Shown here piece by piece: positions 38,901-50,900 of a stretch of 64,000 nucleotides of DNA (position 1 is the first letter of the stretch; each line of letters starts with the position of its first letter). A program made the position numbers and the translations under genes. Under the pieces are notes generated by a model that was given only the letters and a program-made list of their open reading frames with translations, did not search any database and had not been told where the DNA came from. The DNA comes from Edolisoma coerulescens (Eukaryota > Chordata > Aves > Passeriformes > Campephagidae): the NCBI GenBank assembly GCA_013397115.1, contig VWZW01004119.1:1364342-1428341 (forward strand), given 5' to 3'.

Positions 38901-41900
38901 TGGGAAGCTTGCACTTCCATGAAGAGTGGGACTGGTCTGCCTTTTGTCTGCTGGGACATGCCATGGTATTACTGATTTACCCTGCATTTGGGTTGTGGAG
39001 GTTTGCAGTGAGGCAGCCCCAAAGCAGAAAACAGCTCTGGCATGGCCTCGTGGGTCTATGGTAAGGCTGTTAAATACTTTAAATACTTTAACAACTCTTT
39101 CTCAAGTTGTGTTTTAAAGGAAAGCAGCAAATAAGTGTTTTGTTGTTGGGGGAGCAGGGTCTGGAGGGGAACCCAGTTTCTTAAACTGGGCATAAAGCAA
39201 AGCATACTCACAAAATTAAGGGAAGTTAAACCAAAATACCTAAATTCCTTTGGTGATGTGCAGTAGCTGCGTTTGGGGGGTTTAAAAATGAAATTTTGAA
39301 CGGAGCTGTTTTATTTTCAATAAGTCCTTTTTGACCCAGCCTCAGACAATAAAAGGCAAATGTTCTGCCTCTCTGAATTACGGTCAGAACATGCATTTTC
39401 CTATTAAGACACAATAGATTAATTCCATATAAAAATAACTACCTAGTCAATAACATGCAGGAAACATGAAGGATGAGACAAATTAGAGAAATTTATATAG
39501 GTGGGTAAAAAGTGACTCCCCTAATACCTGCTATGAGTTAAAACAGTATTTCAGACAGCTCAAACGACAAAAGGGTGTCAGCTGGATTGGGATTTAATTC
39601 CCTGCTTATGTGTGGGCTGACGTGCAAAGAAACAAGTGGTTGGTGTTTCTGTTCTCGACTGGAGCTGTGTGGCCACTGGGTGTCATCCTTGATTCAGATG
39701 ACAGCCAGAGACTCTGCAGCTCCAGCGCAAAGCCTGCAACTCCCCGAGCAGTTAAATTCCACTCTATTTGATTGTACAACATGCAGCAAATTGCTCTGCA
39801 TTTAAATCAGCTATAAAATTGAATACTTTGACATAGACAAATTCTCCTTTGTCTCAGTGCCTTATTTGGAGAGCTGAAATGGCTGGTTGATGCAGGAAAG
39901 AAAGAAAAGTAATGCAACCGGGGCATAGGAACTACAAACAATTTGATGAGTGGTTATCAAATCTCTGGAAATATGAAATAACTATGATTAAATAATGCAG
40001 AGGGTCGATGCAGGAAGTTTGAAATTATATCCTTAATTGGTCCCCAGGCTGGACAAGCCTATTCCATATAGGTAATTGTGTTTAAGATACTCAGGATCCA
40101 GATTCAGTACACAAATTAATGACTATGTATGAAGGAGCTGGTTCAGGAAAAACTAATCTAAACTCTTACCTACAATACCAAGCTAGTACCCTCAGAAAAG
40201 TTCCAAAATGTCATCAAGGAGGTAAAAAGACTGAAAGTCCTTGATATTTTATTCACTCTACCTATAGATATTCCATAATTTTTTACATTCTCCCACTGTT
40301 CAGCATCTTCCCAGTTCCCCACAAGCAGCATCCATGGGAGCCAAGCAACCAGATGTGGGAATGGGAACAATGCCTGCACCTGGCTAACAGGGGAGCAGGA
40401 AAAACCCTGTCCAGAAGAACTAACCAGATATCCAGAATGTTTTGCCAGTGTCCACATATAAGGATCGAATCAGCTCACAACAGGTCATATGTCATCCTAA
40501 TGAGTTTTCTGTTATGGGTGACTGAGAAGAACTTATCAGCGTTATTTTGTTATCTCCTGGGAGTCTAGACAGTCTGAAACCAGCACATAGTGCAGCAAAG
40601 CTGCTTATTATAATATTATTTGTCTCTGAAACCTGATTTAGTTTGCCTTCTTCAAGCCAAAATAAAAGGAAGTGCCAGCAAATTCTCCAAGCATTACAGC
40701 CAGAAATGTTTACATTTGTCAGGACATTAAAAGTATTAATCCCACTGTTCTTAATATACATAGAGAGAATATAGCCATATAATGGCTTAAATAACAGGTA
40801 TTTTTGTTAATGCAGCTAACCTCAGCTGATAGCTTAGCTTTCAATGGATTATACAGTCTTTTAGAACAGATCTCCATGTAATACTTCCTAGCTTTACCAG
40901 TGGATATAATTTTAATGAAAACATGCCACTGCTAAAGAGCTATTAGGCACAGAGTTGAAATTGTCTTTGATTTTGCTCACCAAACAAAGACTCCAATGAT
41001 TATTTAAAATCCATTTTTAAAGGAAGATGTTAAATATTCTCATTACATTAAGCAGCCTCGTAGACATGATTTAGGGTCCTTGTTTTTAATATTATCAGCA
41101 CTCTCTTTTGTGGTTCCATTTAGTTAAGAACTGGTAGCAGACTTAAAGGAGGAAATGCATTTTAGATGTGAGCATGTGCATTAACAATTTTAAAATTTAC
41201 TAAAATTGGTGTAAAACAGCCCATCTGAAGTAAGAAAGTCAGATGACCAAATTGCCTAAATGTTTATTACCCTTTTCATTGATGCAATAAATCAGTAACA
41301 AATATTAGCCCAATGACTTTTTCTTGAAACAGGGATTTCCTTCTGTTTCTATAAATATGTGCATAGATGCACATGCCCATATTCTATGGCTAGGAACCGA
41401 CTTCACGTCATCGAATTTTGCTTTCAGATCTCAATTCAAAGGGAAGATTCTTTCCCATTTAAACTTCACAACACCTTTTATTTGGGAATTTATTATTAGA
41501 AAAATACTTACGCTGGTTTAATACTCTTGGAATGCTTTTCATGAATGTAGGCACCAGCGAGGCCTCCTGCTCCAGAATTTAAATACTGCAAAGAATAAAT
41601 CAATATATTATCTGTAAAGTATCACTTTCCTTCCCTCACCCTGACCTATAAAACAAACCAATTTTTACATTTCTAGTGGGTTCTAGATGGAGATCTTAGC
41701 ATTTGTCACAAAGTGCTGATGGAGATAAAAGCAGATATATTTTTTCAGATTCGTTTTAAAAGTATCTCTCTTGGCTTACGTGCGGTATTTGAAGCCTAAC
41801 AGGCCAGAAAATTGAAGTACATCTGAAACAGTTCCATATCATAATATATATAGCAAAGTCATCCAACAATTCATCTATGTCTGTCGAGTCTTAATCTCAC

Positions 41901-44900
41901 TAGGAGCCAAAGGAGCTGAAGATGCCTTGCTCTGTGATCTGAAATTATTAAATTTAGACAAGAATATTCTCTTATTTAGGGACCACTTCATAAAATATTA
42001 TAGCTGCGAGACCTTCTTGGTGTGAGAAATAAGAGAAGAGCCCCTGATCCCCTGTCCACAGGGCAGATGTGTAACCACCACCAGCATCCATCTCACATCC
42101 ACAAGACCTTGTAGGTCATTGCCACTATTGTTTATTGGAACCACTCACAACAAAGGCACCATTAAAGTCAGTGTCCATCTCCTCGTTGTGGCCAATTCAA
42201 AGATTCAGCTGAGTGCTGCTCAACGGTTCAGGTGCAGTTCTTATTCACCTGACCTGTTTGCTGACCCATGAGATAAGCGACGTTACAGAAAACAGTCTCC
42301 AACAATGAATCTCTTTTACCTTGTAGGAGCACCAGCAGGCAAAATCTACTCCCCAGTCATGCAAATGAAGCTCTACGTTCCCAACAGCGTGAGCCAGGTC
42401 GAATCCGACAAGGCATCCCTGCAGGAAAGAGATGATTATTAGGTTACTTATTAAGATAATCATCACTGTGAAATTATTTTGAAAAGAACACCTTCAGTTC
42501 TTAACTTCCTCTCTCTATAGGCAGGCTATCTAGTGACTCTTTACAGAGGCAGAGAGTGATAGGATAAGTGGGAATGGGTTTAAATTGAAAGAGGAGAGAT
42601 TTAGGTTAGATGTCAGGAAGAAATTCTTTTCTGCGAGGGTGGTGAGACACTGGAATAGGTTACTCAGAAAAGCTATGGATGCCTCATCCCTGGAAGTGTC
42701 CAAGGCCAGGCTGGATGGGGCTTGGAGCAACCTGGGACAGTGGAAGGTGTCCCTGCCCACGGCAGGGTGGTTGGAACAAGCTGATCCTTAAGGTCCCTTC
42801 CAACCCAAATCCTTCTACGATGAATCTATCAAGTCCCATCTGTTCTGAGTTGGTACTACAAACAAGTTTTCTATGTCATAGACACACACAGAAATCATCA
42901 ATTGTTCTGTGCTTCTCTTCAAGGATGCTTGGACAGGGTTTAGATTGCTGAGTTTTGATTGTGCAGTGAAGTGGAATCACTTGAAACAAGAATTGAGAAC
43001 AAATGTATAAATGTAAACACTTTTATGGCACAACAAACCCCAGGCGGAGACAAAGCAGCAAGGGACATAATGATGCCAGTTAGCCATGAGCAATTACATT
43101 CCAATATATATTTATGCTCAAGGTGTCCCTGGTATTTAAACGAGGAGGACCTTGCTCTTTGGGAATCCAAATGGATGAGATAGCAGCTTATGCAATGCCT
43201 TGATCTTTAAGAACTTTTACACTTGTCCTTAAAAAGAAGCATTCTGTCGTTTCTCTGTGAAAAGTCTTGTGTTTTCCATAACCACAATTTTCACAGCACA
43301 CTGGGAAAAAGGGGGTGAAAAAACCCAACATGTAAGGACGAGCGATTTCTAGATCTAAAAGTAAGAGTTTTACACATAAAATAACCACTGGATGGCAGCA
43401 TTTTTAAACCAAAAAGTTCTTCTAAGCTTTGCTATTTATTTAAGAGCAGAGAAATAAAACTGCCTTTTGTGCCTGGACTACAAATTAAAATGCTATTTTG
43501 CATTTTGCTTTTAAAACACAAACAGCTTGCTTGCAAAGCAGCAGGGTAGGAATAAGAGTGAGAGCACAGGCTTCAGAAAAATCAACGTCCAATAATAAAA
43601 CAAAGGGGTTTTTTAAAGAATCTCCTGCTGTTTCTTGCATGGAGGGAGTCTTAGCTAAATTATTTAAGCAGTACTTTGGTATATTTAATCTTCTGTATAA
43701 ACTAGATAACAATTTGAAAGAAGCAGCATTTTAAAAAGATGTGACACGTTAATTCTAATGGAGATGTTTGTGAAGTTATCAGCTTGAGAAGTTGCTCCAA
43801 AATGATGGGAAGAAAACTCACTGCCACAGTATTTGCATGATCTAAACGTTGGAATCAGAGTCCCAATAAATAGCTGTGGTGGCTTGATTTCACAGGGACA
43901 CACGGAACTGAGTTAAGACAAATCAGCTGAAATGGTGAAGCTAATGCAGAGAGGCTGGGGCACGCTGAATTCCCATGGGAATGCTCTCATTCAGGGATAA
44001 AATGGCTTTGGATCAGAGAAATAAGCTACAGCAAACTGAAGCAAATTGCCAGTGAATGAGGAGGTTCTCGTAGGATTTTAAGGCATTAACTTCAAAACTT
44101 CAGTTGACTGGATTTACCTTAAGAGGTACATATATCCCACACAAACTTTTGGAAGCAATTCTATGACAGACTCACTGGTTTCAGTGGAAACCAGGAGTAA
44201 CACAATGAGAAGCTTGCAGAATGCGTGTGTTTGGCAAAAACTGAACCAAATAAAACCAACAAAATTGAACCAAATCTAAAAAAAAAAATGGAAGTTGCTC
44301 ATAAAGAAAAAGCATGTAAAAAATTTAATTCTATAAATCATGAGCCAAGACCAGCTGTCTTTTCCTTGTCAGTACATCATAAACTCTATAAAAAAGTATG
44401 TTCAACCGCAGAATGTCAAATTATGAAAATACAGTGGATATGGAGGCACCTTGGGACAGTGGCAGGTTGGATGCCCTCACAGTAACGCGGCTCCATAACC
44501 ACATCTACAAGTGTGACCTTGACATGGACAAACTTTCCTGGGCACTGACAGTGGCTGCAATAGACCAGCTCGAACCCACAGTGGGCTCAGAGCCCACAAA
44601 AAGGAAGGTCATTGGCATAACATGCATGAGTCCTCCTCCTGAACTCCTTTAGCTGCTCCCCACCACTTTGAAATTGGTTGGCAAATCCTACTGGGCATTG
44701 ATTAACTGAGTATTGAGGCACAGCCTGGAAATTCGGGTTCGGTGCTGGCAGGGTTCCTGCATCGTCTCAGGAACGCCCACTCGCTCCAGTTTGTTCGAGT
44801 CGTCATCTGCAAGATGGGTTGTGCTGGTTTGCTTTCCCAGGGAGGTGTCTGGCACTTGAGTCACACAAACAGCAAATGTTTAGCCACACAGATTGCTTGG

Positions 44901-47900
44901 GAAAAGTAAAACAAACTGAAGCAGCTCTCCCTGCACAAGCCACGCAGAACCAGGACTGCGTGGGAACGGCGCTTCCCCAGACTGGGGGGAAAACAGAGCT
45001 CTCCATCTGCTCCGGGCAAAGGAGAGGACATGTGCTCTCCCCTGCCTCTTCCGTTTTATTCTAACATCTAAAAGTCATTTCTGCAAAGTGTCTGGGTAGC
45101 TGCTGATAACCAGCAGGTAACAACTCAGCATGGACAATGACATTTGGAGAGAGGGAGAGAAATGACAGCTTCACGCCAGCAAAGCTGGGACATTTAGAAA
45201 GAGAGACAGGAAAAGAAATGAAGATGAAGGATCTTAAAGCTCTTCCTACTGGGACTCAAGAGATTAAAATATTTTACATAATGGTACGGAGTCAGTGGAA
45301 AGTACAATATAACTTATGAAATGAAAATTGTGTTTGAAAGGTGGAGTCTCCTAAAAGTCAGCCATTTCTCCACTTGTAGAAGAATAAAACAACTCAGCCT
45401 CCTTCATCCTCTAGAGCAAGCTTGAAAGTATGAAACAAGGAAAACTGTTACATCCTCCTCAGCCTGCTGATGAGTCTCTTGCACAATACGTAGTAATTTT
45501 GATTTATCTGAGAGACCTTAGATGGAAAAATAGCCTGAGGTAATTTTTCAAGCTTAATTTAGTTCATTTAATATTTAATGACTTAATGAAGCTGTCTATG
45601 TGCAGAGCTTTCTCTCTGGGAGGAATCTTAATGTACGCAGAGAACTTAGGAAATTGGCTTAAAAAATGTAAAAGGAAATCAGTAACTTAATTCATAAATG
45701 ATTGACCTCAAGAATCCTAGGACATTTTCCAGGCCTCCAGAGCTCACAGCTCAAATCTTTAGCCAAGACCTGATAGGGCACAACACTGTGGGATTTTATT
45801 TCAATTGTACATTAAAAGAATTATTAAGACCATCTGTGTAGGACTTTTCTCTCTGACATACTGGCTGACAAGTGATTTTTTTTTTCCCCCTCTCTTCTTC
45901 TCCAATGACATTTTCACCTCCTATTTTCCCCTTCTGACTCATTTGCTTGTCAGCTCTCCCCACTCTATTTTCTGTTCAGGAGCACAGGGTCATTTACCAC
46001 CCTTCATCCCTGGGAAGGAGAACCCTGCATTTTTCCTACAAGCATGACTTTTCAGTCTTATCTGCTTTTCAAAGGACTTTCAGCCTATCTGTGACAATAT
46101 GCTGTCTACAAAACAATACTGGGTTCATCAGGTCCAGAAGTTCTTGAAGGAGATATGGTCTGTAAGTCCAATTAAACCTACAGATATATAGATGCTAATG
46201 ACTGCTTCAGCAGTTGTTTTTATTCTCTTCTAATCCAGCAGCAGCTCCTAACCCCAGCTCTGGCCTGGGAAAAGAGAAGAGGAGCCAATTGCTTTTGAAG
46301 ACCCCACATTTTGGGCTTTTTGATAACCAGAAGCCCTGAGTCCAAGAGAAGCAGCAGGGAGCAGAAACAGCTCTTATCAATATTAAAGCAGAAACTCTTC
46401 ATGAATCAATGATTTTGTGGCTATTCAAGTAAATATTTGTCATACACAGATGTTGAAGTGTGGTGTAACAGTTTGTTACGTAGAGGGTTTGTATAAACAC
46501 ATAAACATCACTTAACCCGGGGGCAGAATCTGTAAGGACACTGAGCTGAGTGTATCTGACAGGAGGGAAATAAAAACATGACTGGCTCATGCTTTTCGAG
46601 CCTTAAGGGTACTCAAACAGCTCTTCAGGTTGAATTAATTTTGCTTTTTCAGTATACTAATGATATTTTAGTTCATGAATCTACCTGGATCTCAATCCTA
46701 CACACTCAAACCACAAAGACACTAGCAATTCAATTCGGTGGGGATTTTTTTTTTTCTCTCTCTTGAAAAATCTGTGGAAGAAGAGATTCATGTCTACGTT
46801 ATGTCATTTCTAACAGGCATTCAGGTGGAAACAGGCCTTTGACATCTACCTGTTCCTGCTGGAATGCTGACTTGCTGTCCCAAACCACTCTCCTCTTCAG
46901 AAACATGATACAGTCACTGTGTAAAGTGTGTGGTGTTTTTGTGTGCATCCCTGTGGAAGCCCATACCCCTGAGTTAATATTGTTATTATTTGCACTGCCT
47001 TACAGAAATTTTAATCTTTCTCCATCAAGTCCTGCTTATCTCCTCAGATTTCATAATCCATTTTCACTCCATGTAATAAGCTGAGAGCGTCTACTCTCTC
47101 CCACAACACCACTTTGGGGCAGTTTAGAGCTATCAGTGAAACTGCCTCTCTTCCACATATCCAAATGTGCAGCCCACTGTCCAGAGAGCATCTTTGGAGA
47201 GGTGGCAAAGTAATAGGTTTTTCCCAGGTTGTTCATCTTTATGGAAAAGCAGAAAGATTTCTCTCTCTTTCTCAGACACCTTTCAGACACATCACGGAGC
47301 AGATTTCTGGGAAGCAGCACTGAAGACATGTGGGTGTTGGCAGCTGAACGAAAGCTCTGCTGCCACCAGGAGAGAGAGAGAGTGGAGCAGTGGGTGGCAT
47401 CATCCTGTTAATAACCTGTCTTCCCTTTCTTACATTCCAGCATGGTGGAATTGTGATTTTTTGTGGTCAGCAAAGTACTGGCAGACACTCCAGGAAAGCA
47501 CCATGACGGTGTTGCTTTTGGAGCTCCTACACAAACCCGCTTCCCCTGCAGCTGACTCCCCACATTTCTTTTCACCCTGCTTTTCTACATCCGTGTCAGA
47601 AGTTGGTTTTGTTTTGTACTGTTTTTAACACCAGGTGCTGCTCTGTGAGAACATTCCCTTCTTACATCCCACGGGCCCTGCACTCACACCTGCTCTGCTC
47701 TCCCAGGGGCGACTTTACCATCGCTTGCCGTCAGCATAAGTTACACCCTGACGTCCAGAAAAAATTCCACTGCCAAACCTACAGCTACAGAAGATATATA
47801 GTGTGTTGTGAGGTAGGAACATCTCCAGGGAGCTAAACCATTAAACATAAAGAGTTAGCTGGTTTGCTAAAAAATCCAGTGGTACTAAATAAGTTTACCC

Positions 47901-50900
47901 TTCAGTGGTTTAATCTTGTATGAGAAAAGGTGCATCCAGTAAAAGGCGGCCACTGTGGAAAGTCTGGTGACCTCCTGTTGATAACACAACTTAATTAAAA
48001 ACTATTTTCTCCTGGCTTCCTAAGGCAATTGAGATGGTTAAAGGGTTTTACAGCTGTGTCCACAGAACACGCTGCCTGCAAGCTCTGAAGGCTGAGTCAT
48101 CACTAAAATACACTCATCTTGTGATGTTGATGTGCTCCACATTGTGCCTGTCTCCAGAAAACTCATCAGTGGAGCCTGAGCAGTGCTGGCTCCACGGGGA
48201 GCTCACCCCCCTGCTCATGGGGGGCAAAAGCTGCCATGGTATGGCTGCGGGGAAGGAGTAAAATCATGAAAAGTCTGTCAAAAAAGCTCAGAAATCTTAC
48301 ACAAGCTAACTTTCAGAGAGAAATTAGAGCTGTGATTGCCTCCTCCTCCTTCTGCACTGAGGGTTTAGTACTCTACCCTTCAAGAAAAGCCGTGTCAAAG
48401 TTAATTGTCATGAATTACCTTGTCCAAATAGTTTAAGACTCATCTGCCTGAAAGATTGTTCCCACAGGGCTATTTCTTCGTGCAGCACACAGTCCCCAAA
48501 GGGTCTGGGCACAGAGTGCTTTTACATTTTACCAGAGCCCCACAAATTTCAGCGTTTTGTTCTACAAAAAAAAAAAANNNNNNNNNNNNNNNNNNNNACC
48601 AACCAAAAAAAAAAACCAAACCCAGAACAATTGACATTAAAAACATTTCACGCAGAAAACTGATCTAAAATTAGTATGAAAAGGACACATCTGGAGCAGC
48701 CCTACCTTTTTTTGGCCAGCCTTTGTTATTCTAGGGATGTCAAACAACTGTCCTGTGTAGTACTGCACTCCACTGAACAGAATGACAGCAATAGAGTCCC
48801 CTTCCTTCTCAATTACAGCCAGGATATCTTCAGTCCTCAAGGTCTCCTCCCCCTAAAATAAAGTTAAAGCACACATTTTACATCAACTCTGGAAGTATTG
48901 AAACTGTCATTCCTTATTTCATAATCTATATTTTCCCATGAGCCAGGCTGCTTGCATAAGGAGATCAAAAGCAAATCCTTAGCATGGTAATGATAAACAA
49001 AGGTAGTGCTATGAAGTAGCCTACGAGCAAGAAACCTCAAAAAAAAAAAAAATCATTAGCAAGTGAATCTTGGAGGTGCCAGTTATAAAAAGTCTATTCA
49101 CTTCATACTCTAACATGCTTCATACTCTTTAATATTTCTGACAGTTCTAATTTACAGTCAAAAATTCCTGGTGCAGACAGAACATCTAATGATTTTTAAG
49201 TGGCATCTGAAATTTGTGACACCCACAAGACTTGAAAGTTGTCTATCAGTTTCAGTCTGTACTTTTCTGATAAGCTTGGTATCCCACAGGAAGCTATTAT
49301 AAACCTGCCATATTTATATTTCAAAAACAATATGTCTCACATCATCAAAAGTACAAAAATCCCCAAACCTGTGGTCATTAAATATAGAAGAATTTCAACC
49401 ACAAGGAAAAAAAAAAAATCAACCTCATTTTTGATTTTTTATAGGAAAATTACTGCCCCATCCTCCTCCTGTCTTCCTAGCAAGGGATCTTGTAAAACAT
49501 ACCACCACCTAGGGATCAATTAGGCAGTGAAAACCTAGAATTAAATTAGACTTGCTACTGAAAAAAGCTTGGGCAAGATGGTTGAATTGCAAGGGACTGT
49601 TATTATCTCAACAATCTCTGCAAATCTATCAAGCATTCAGGAGTGGGCTCTTTACTCACAAGATGACTCAGATTTCAGAAGCAAAAGGTCACCCTCGGTT
49701 TATAGTTAGGTGACAAAGTTCTTAATGCTGCAGAAGTGAAGCGAGGCAGCCTTTCAAATTAATCTGAATTGCATATTACCGAGAGCAGACCTTTCCCTCA
49801 GCCTGTGCTGATGCAGACACAGTGGTGCTCGTGTCGTGGCAATCCCTTACCTCAGGACATTCAAAGGACATTGGGCATTCTCAACGAGTTACTATATTTT
49901 GCAGGTGACTCAGGATGCTGCCAGTTTTTTTTGGAAGCAGAAAAAAATAGAGAAAATAGCTTTTTGTTGTTGTTGTTGTTCTTCTGGGAAAACTAACTAT
50001 TGAATCAACGATTATAAAATGGCATTTAATATCAAAAATATATGCTGAAACATGTCTGTTTATGATTCAGATTACATTACAGATTACAACTTCTACACTA
50101 GGATATTTGAGAATATATGCCTGCTTTCATATGAAATATGTTTGTGCCCTTGGTGGCAGCAAACAGAAGTGACAGATTCCTCACCAACCTGCCGTGGCTG
50201 CAGCAGGACCATGCTTTTTTCCACATCCAGCCCGTGCAGTCGGAGCTGGGACTCAACAGCATACTGGAAAAGAATTCCATGCAGACAACATTAACACAAA
50301 TACATGATAAACAAAAAACGACAACAACAAAAAAAGGATAAACACATCAGAACTTCAAAAAGGTGTTCAGATGCCCTGCCTTTCACTTGAAGTGATGCTT
50401 GAAAGCATAATCCAACTCCACTGAGAAATTCACAGATTTCCTTTGGATTAAAAGAGATCTGAATTTAATTCATGTGAGACTGTAAGGAAAGAGTCAAAGC
50501 CTAAACCCCACAGGAAAAATCCATGGAGCAGAGTGAGGGCGGAGATGGGGCCCTGCACAACCTGATGCAGCGTGTGGCATGGCAGGGGGATGGAACATGA
50601 TGACCTTGAAGTCCTTTCCAACCTAAACCATTCCATGGTTCTGTGATGTGATGGATGCACTTCACCAGAGGCCAGAAAGCCAAGCCTGCAGGGATAACAG
50701 CCAGGGAGAAGAGCTTTCCTTCTCCGGGAGCCCTGGGTGCCCATGTGCCCTGCTGCCAATACAAGCAGGGTTTGGCCAGCACAGACATCCTGCCCTGTGA
50801 CGTTCTCACCTCTTCTATTTGCTGCACAGCCGGGAGGAAATAAGGGCTTTAAACTCTCAAGCTATTTCAAAAATCCTATCTGCCGATTTTATCGATAAAT

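Larger units (their letters stand above)
24706..41511 (-). other. KYNU intron 10 (16.8 kb)
   Basis: This is the largest intron here, GTAAGT...TATCTTAG. It contains two CR1 fragments, a 23-A run, a 19-bp palindrome, a purine-rich block, and two stretches rich in homeodomain- and SOX-type motifs that may be regulatory. The 178-codon open frame on the minus strand at 29.2-29.8 kb has no recognisable similarity and is judged random. Confidence 0.9.
42419..48705 (-). other. KYNU intron 8
   Basis: The intron is about 6.3 kb, GTAGGG...CCTGCAG. It contains one antisense CR1 and the N gap. An open frame of 153 codons near 47.2-47.6 kb (plus strand) has no recognisable family. Confidence 0.9.

Noticed and set aside
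47167..47628. 153-codon plus-strand open frame in KYNU intron 8
   Set aside because: No family resemblance; several overlapping frames are open in the same stretch.
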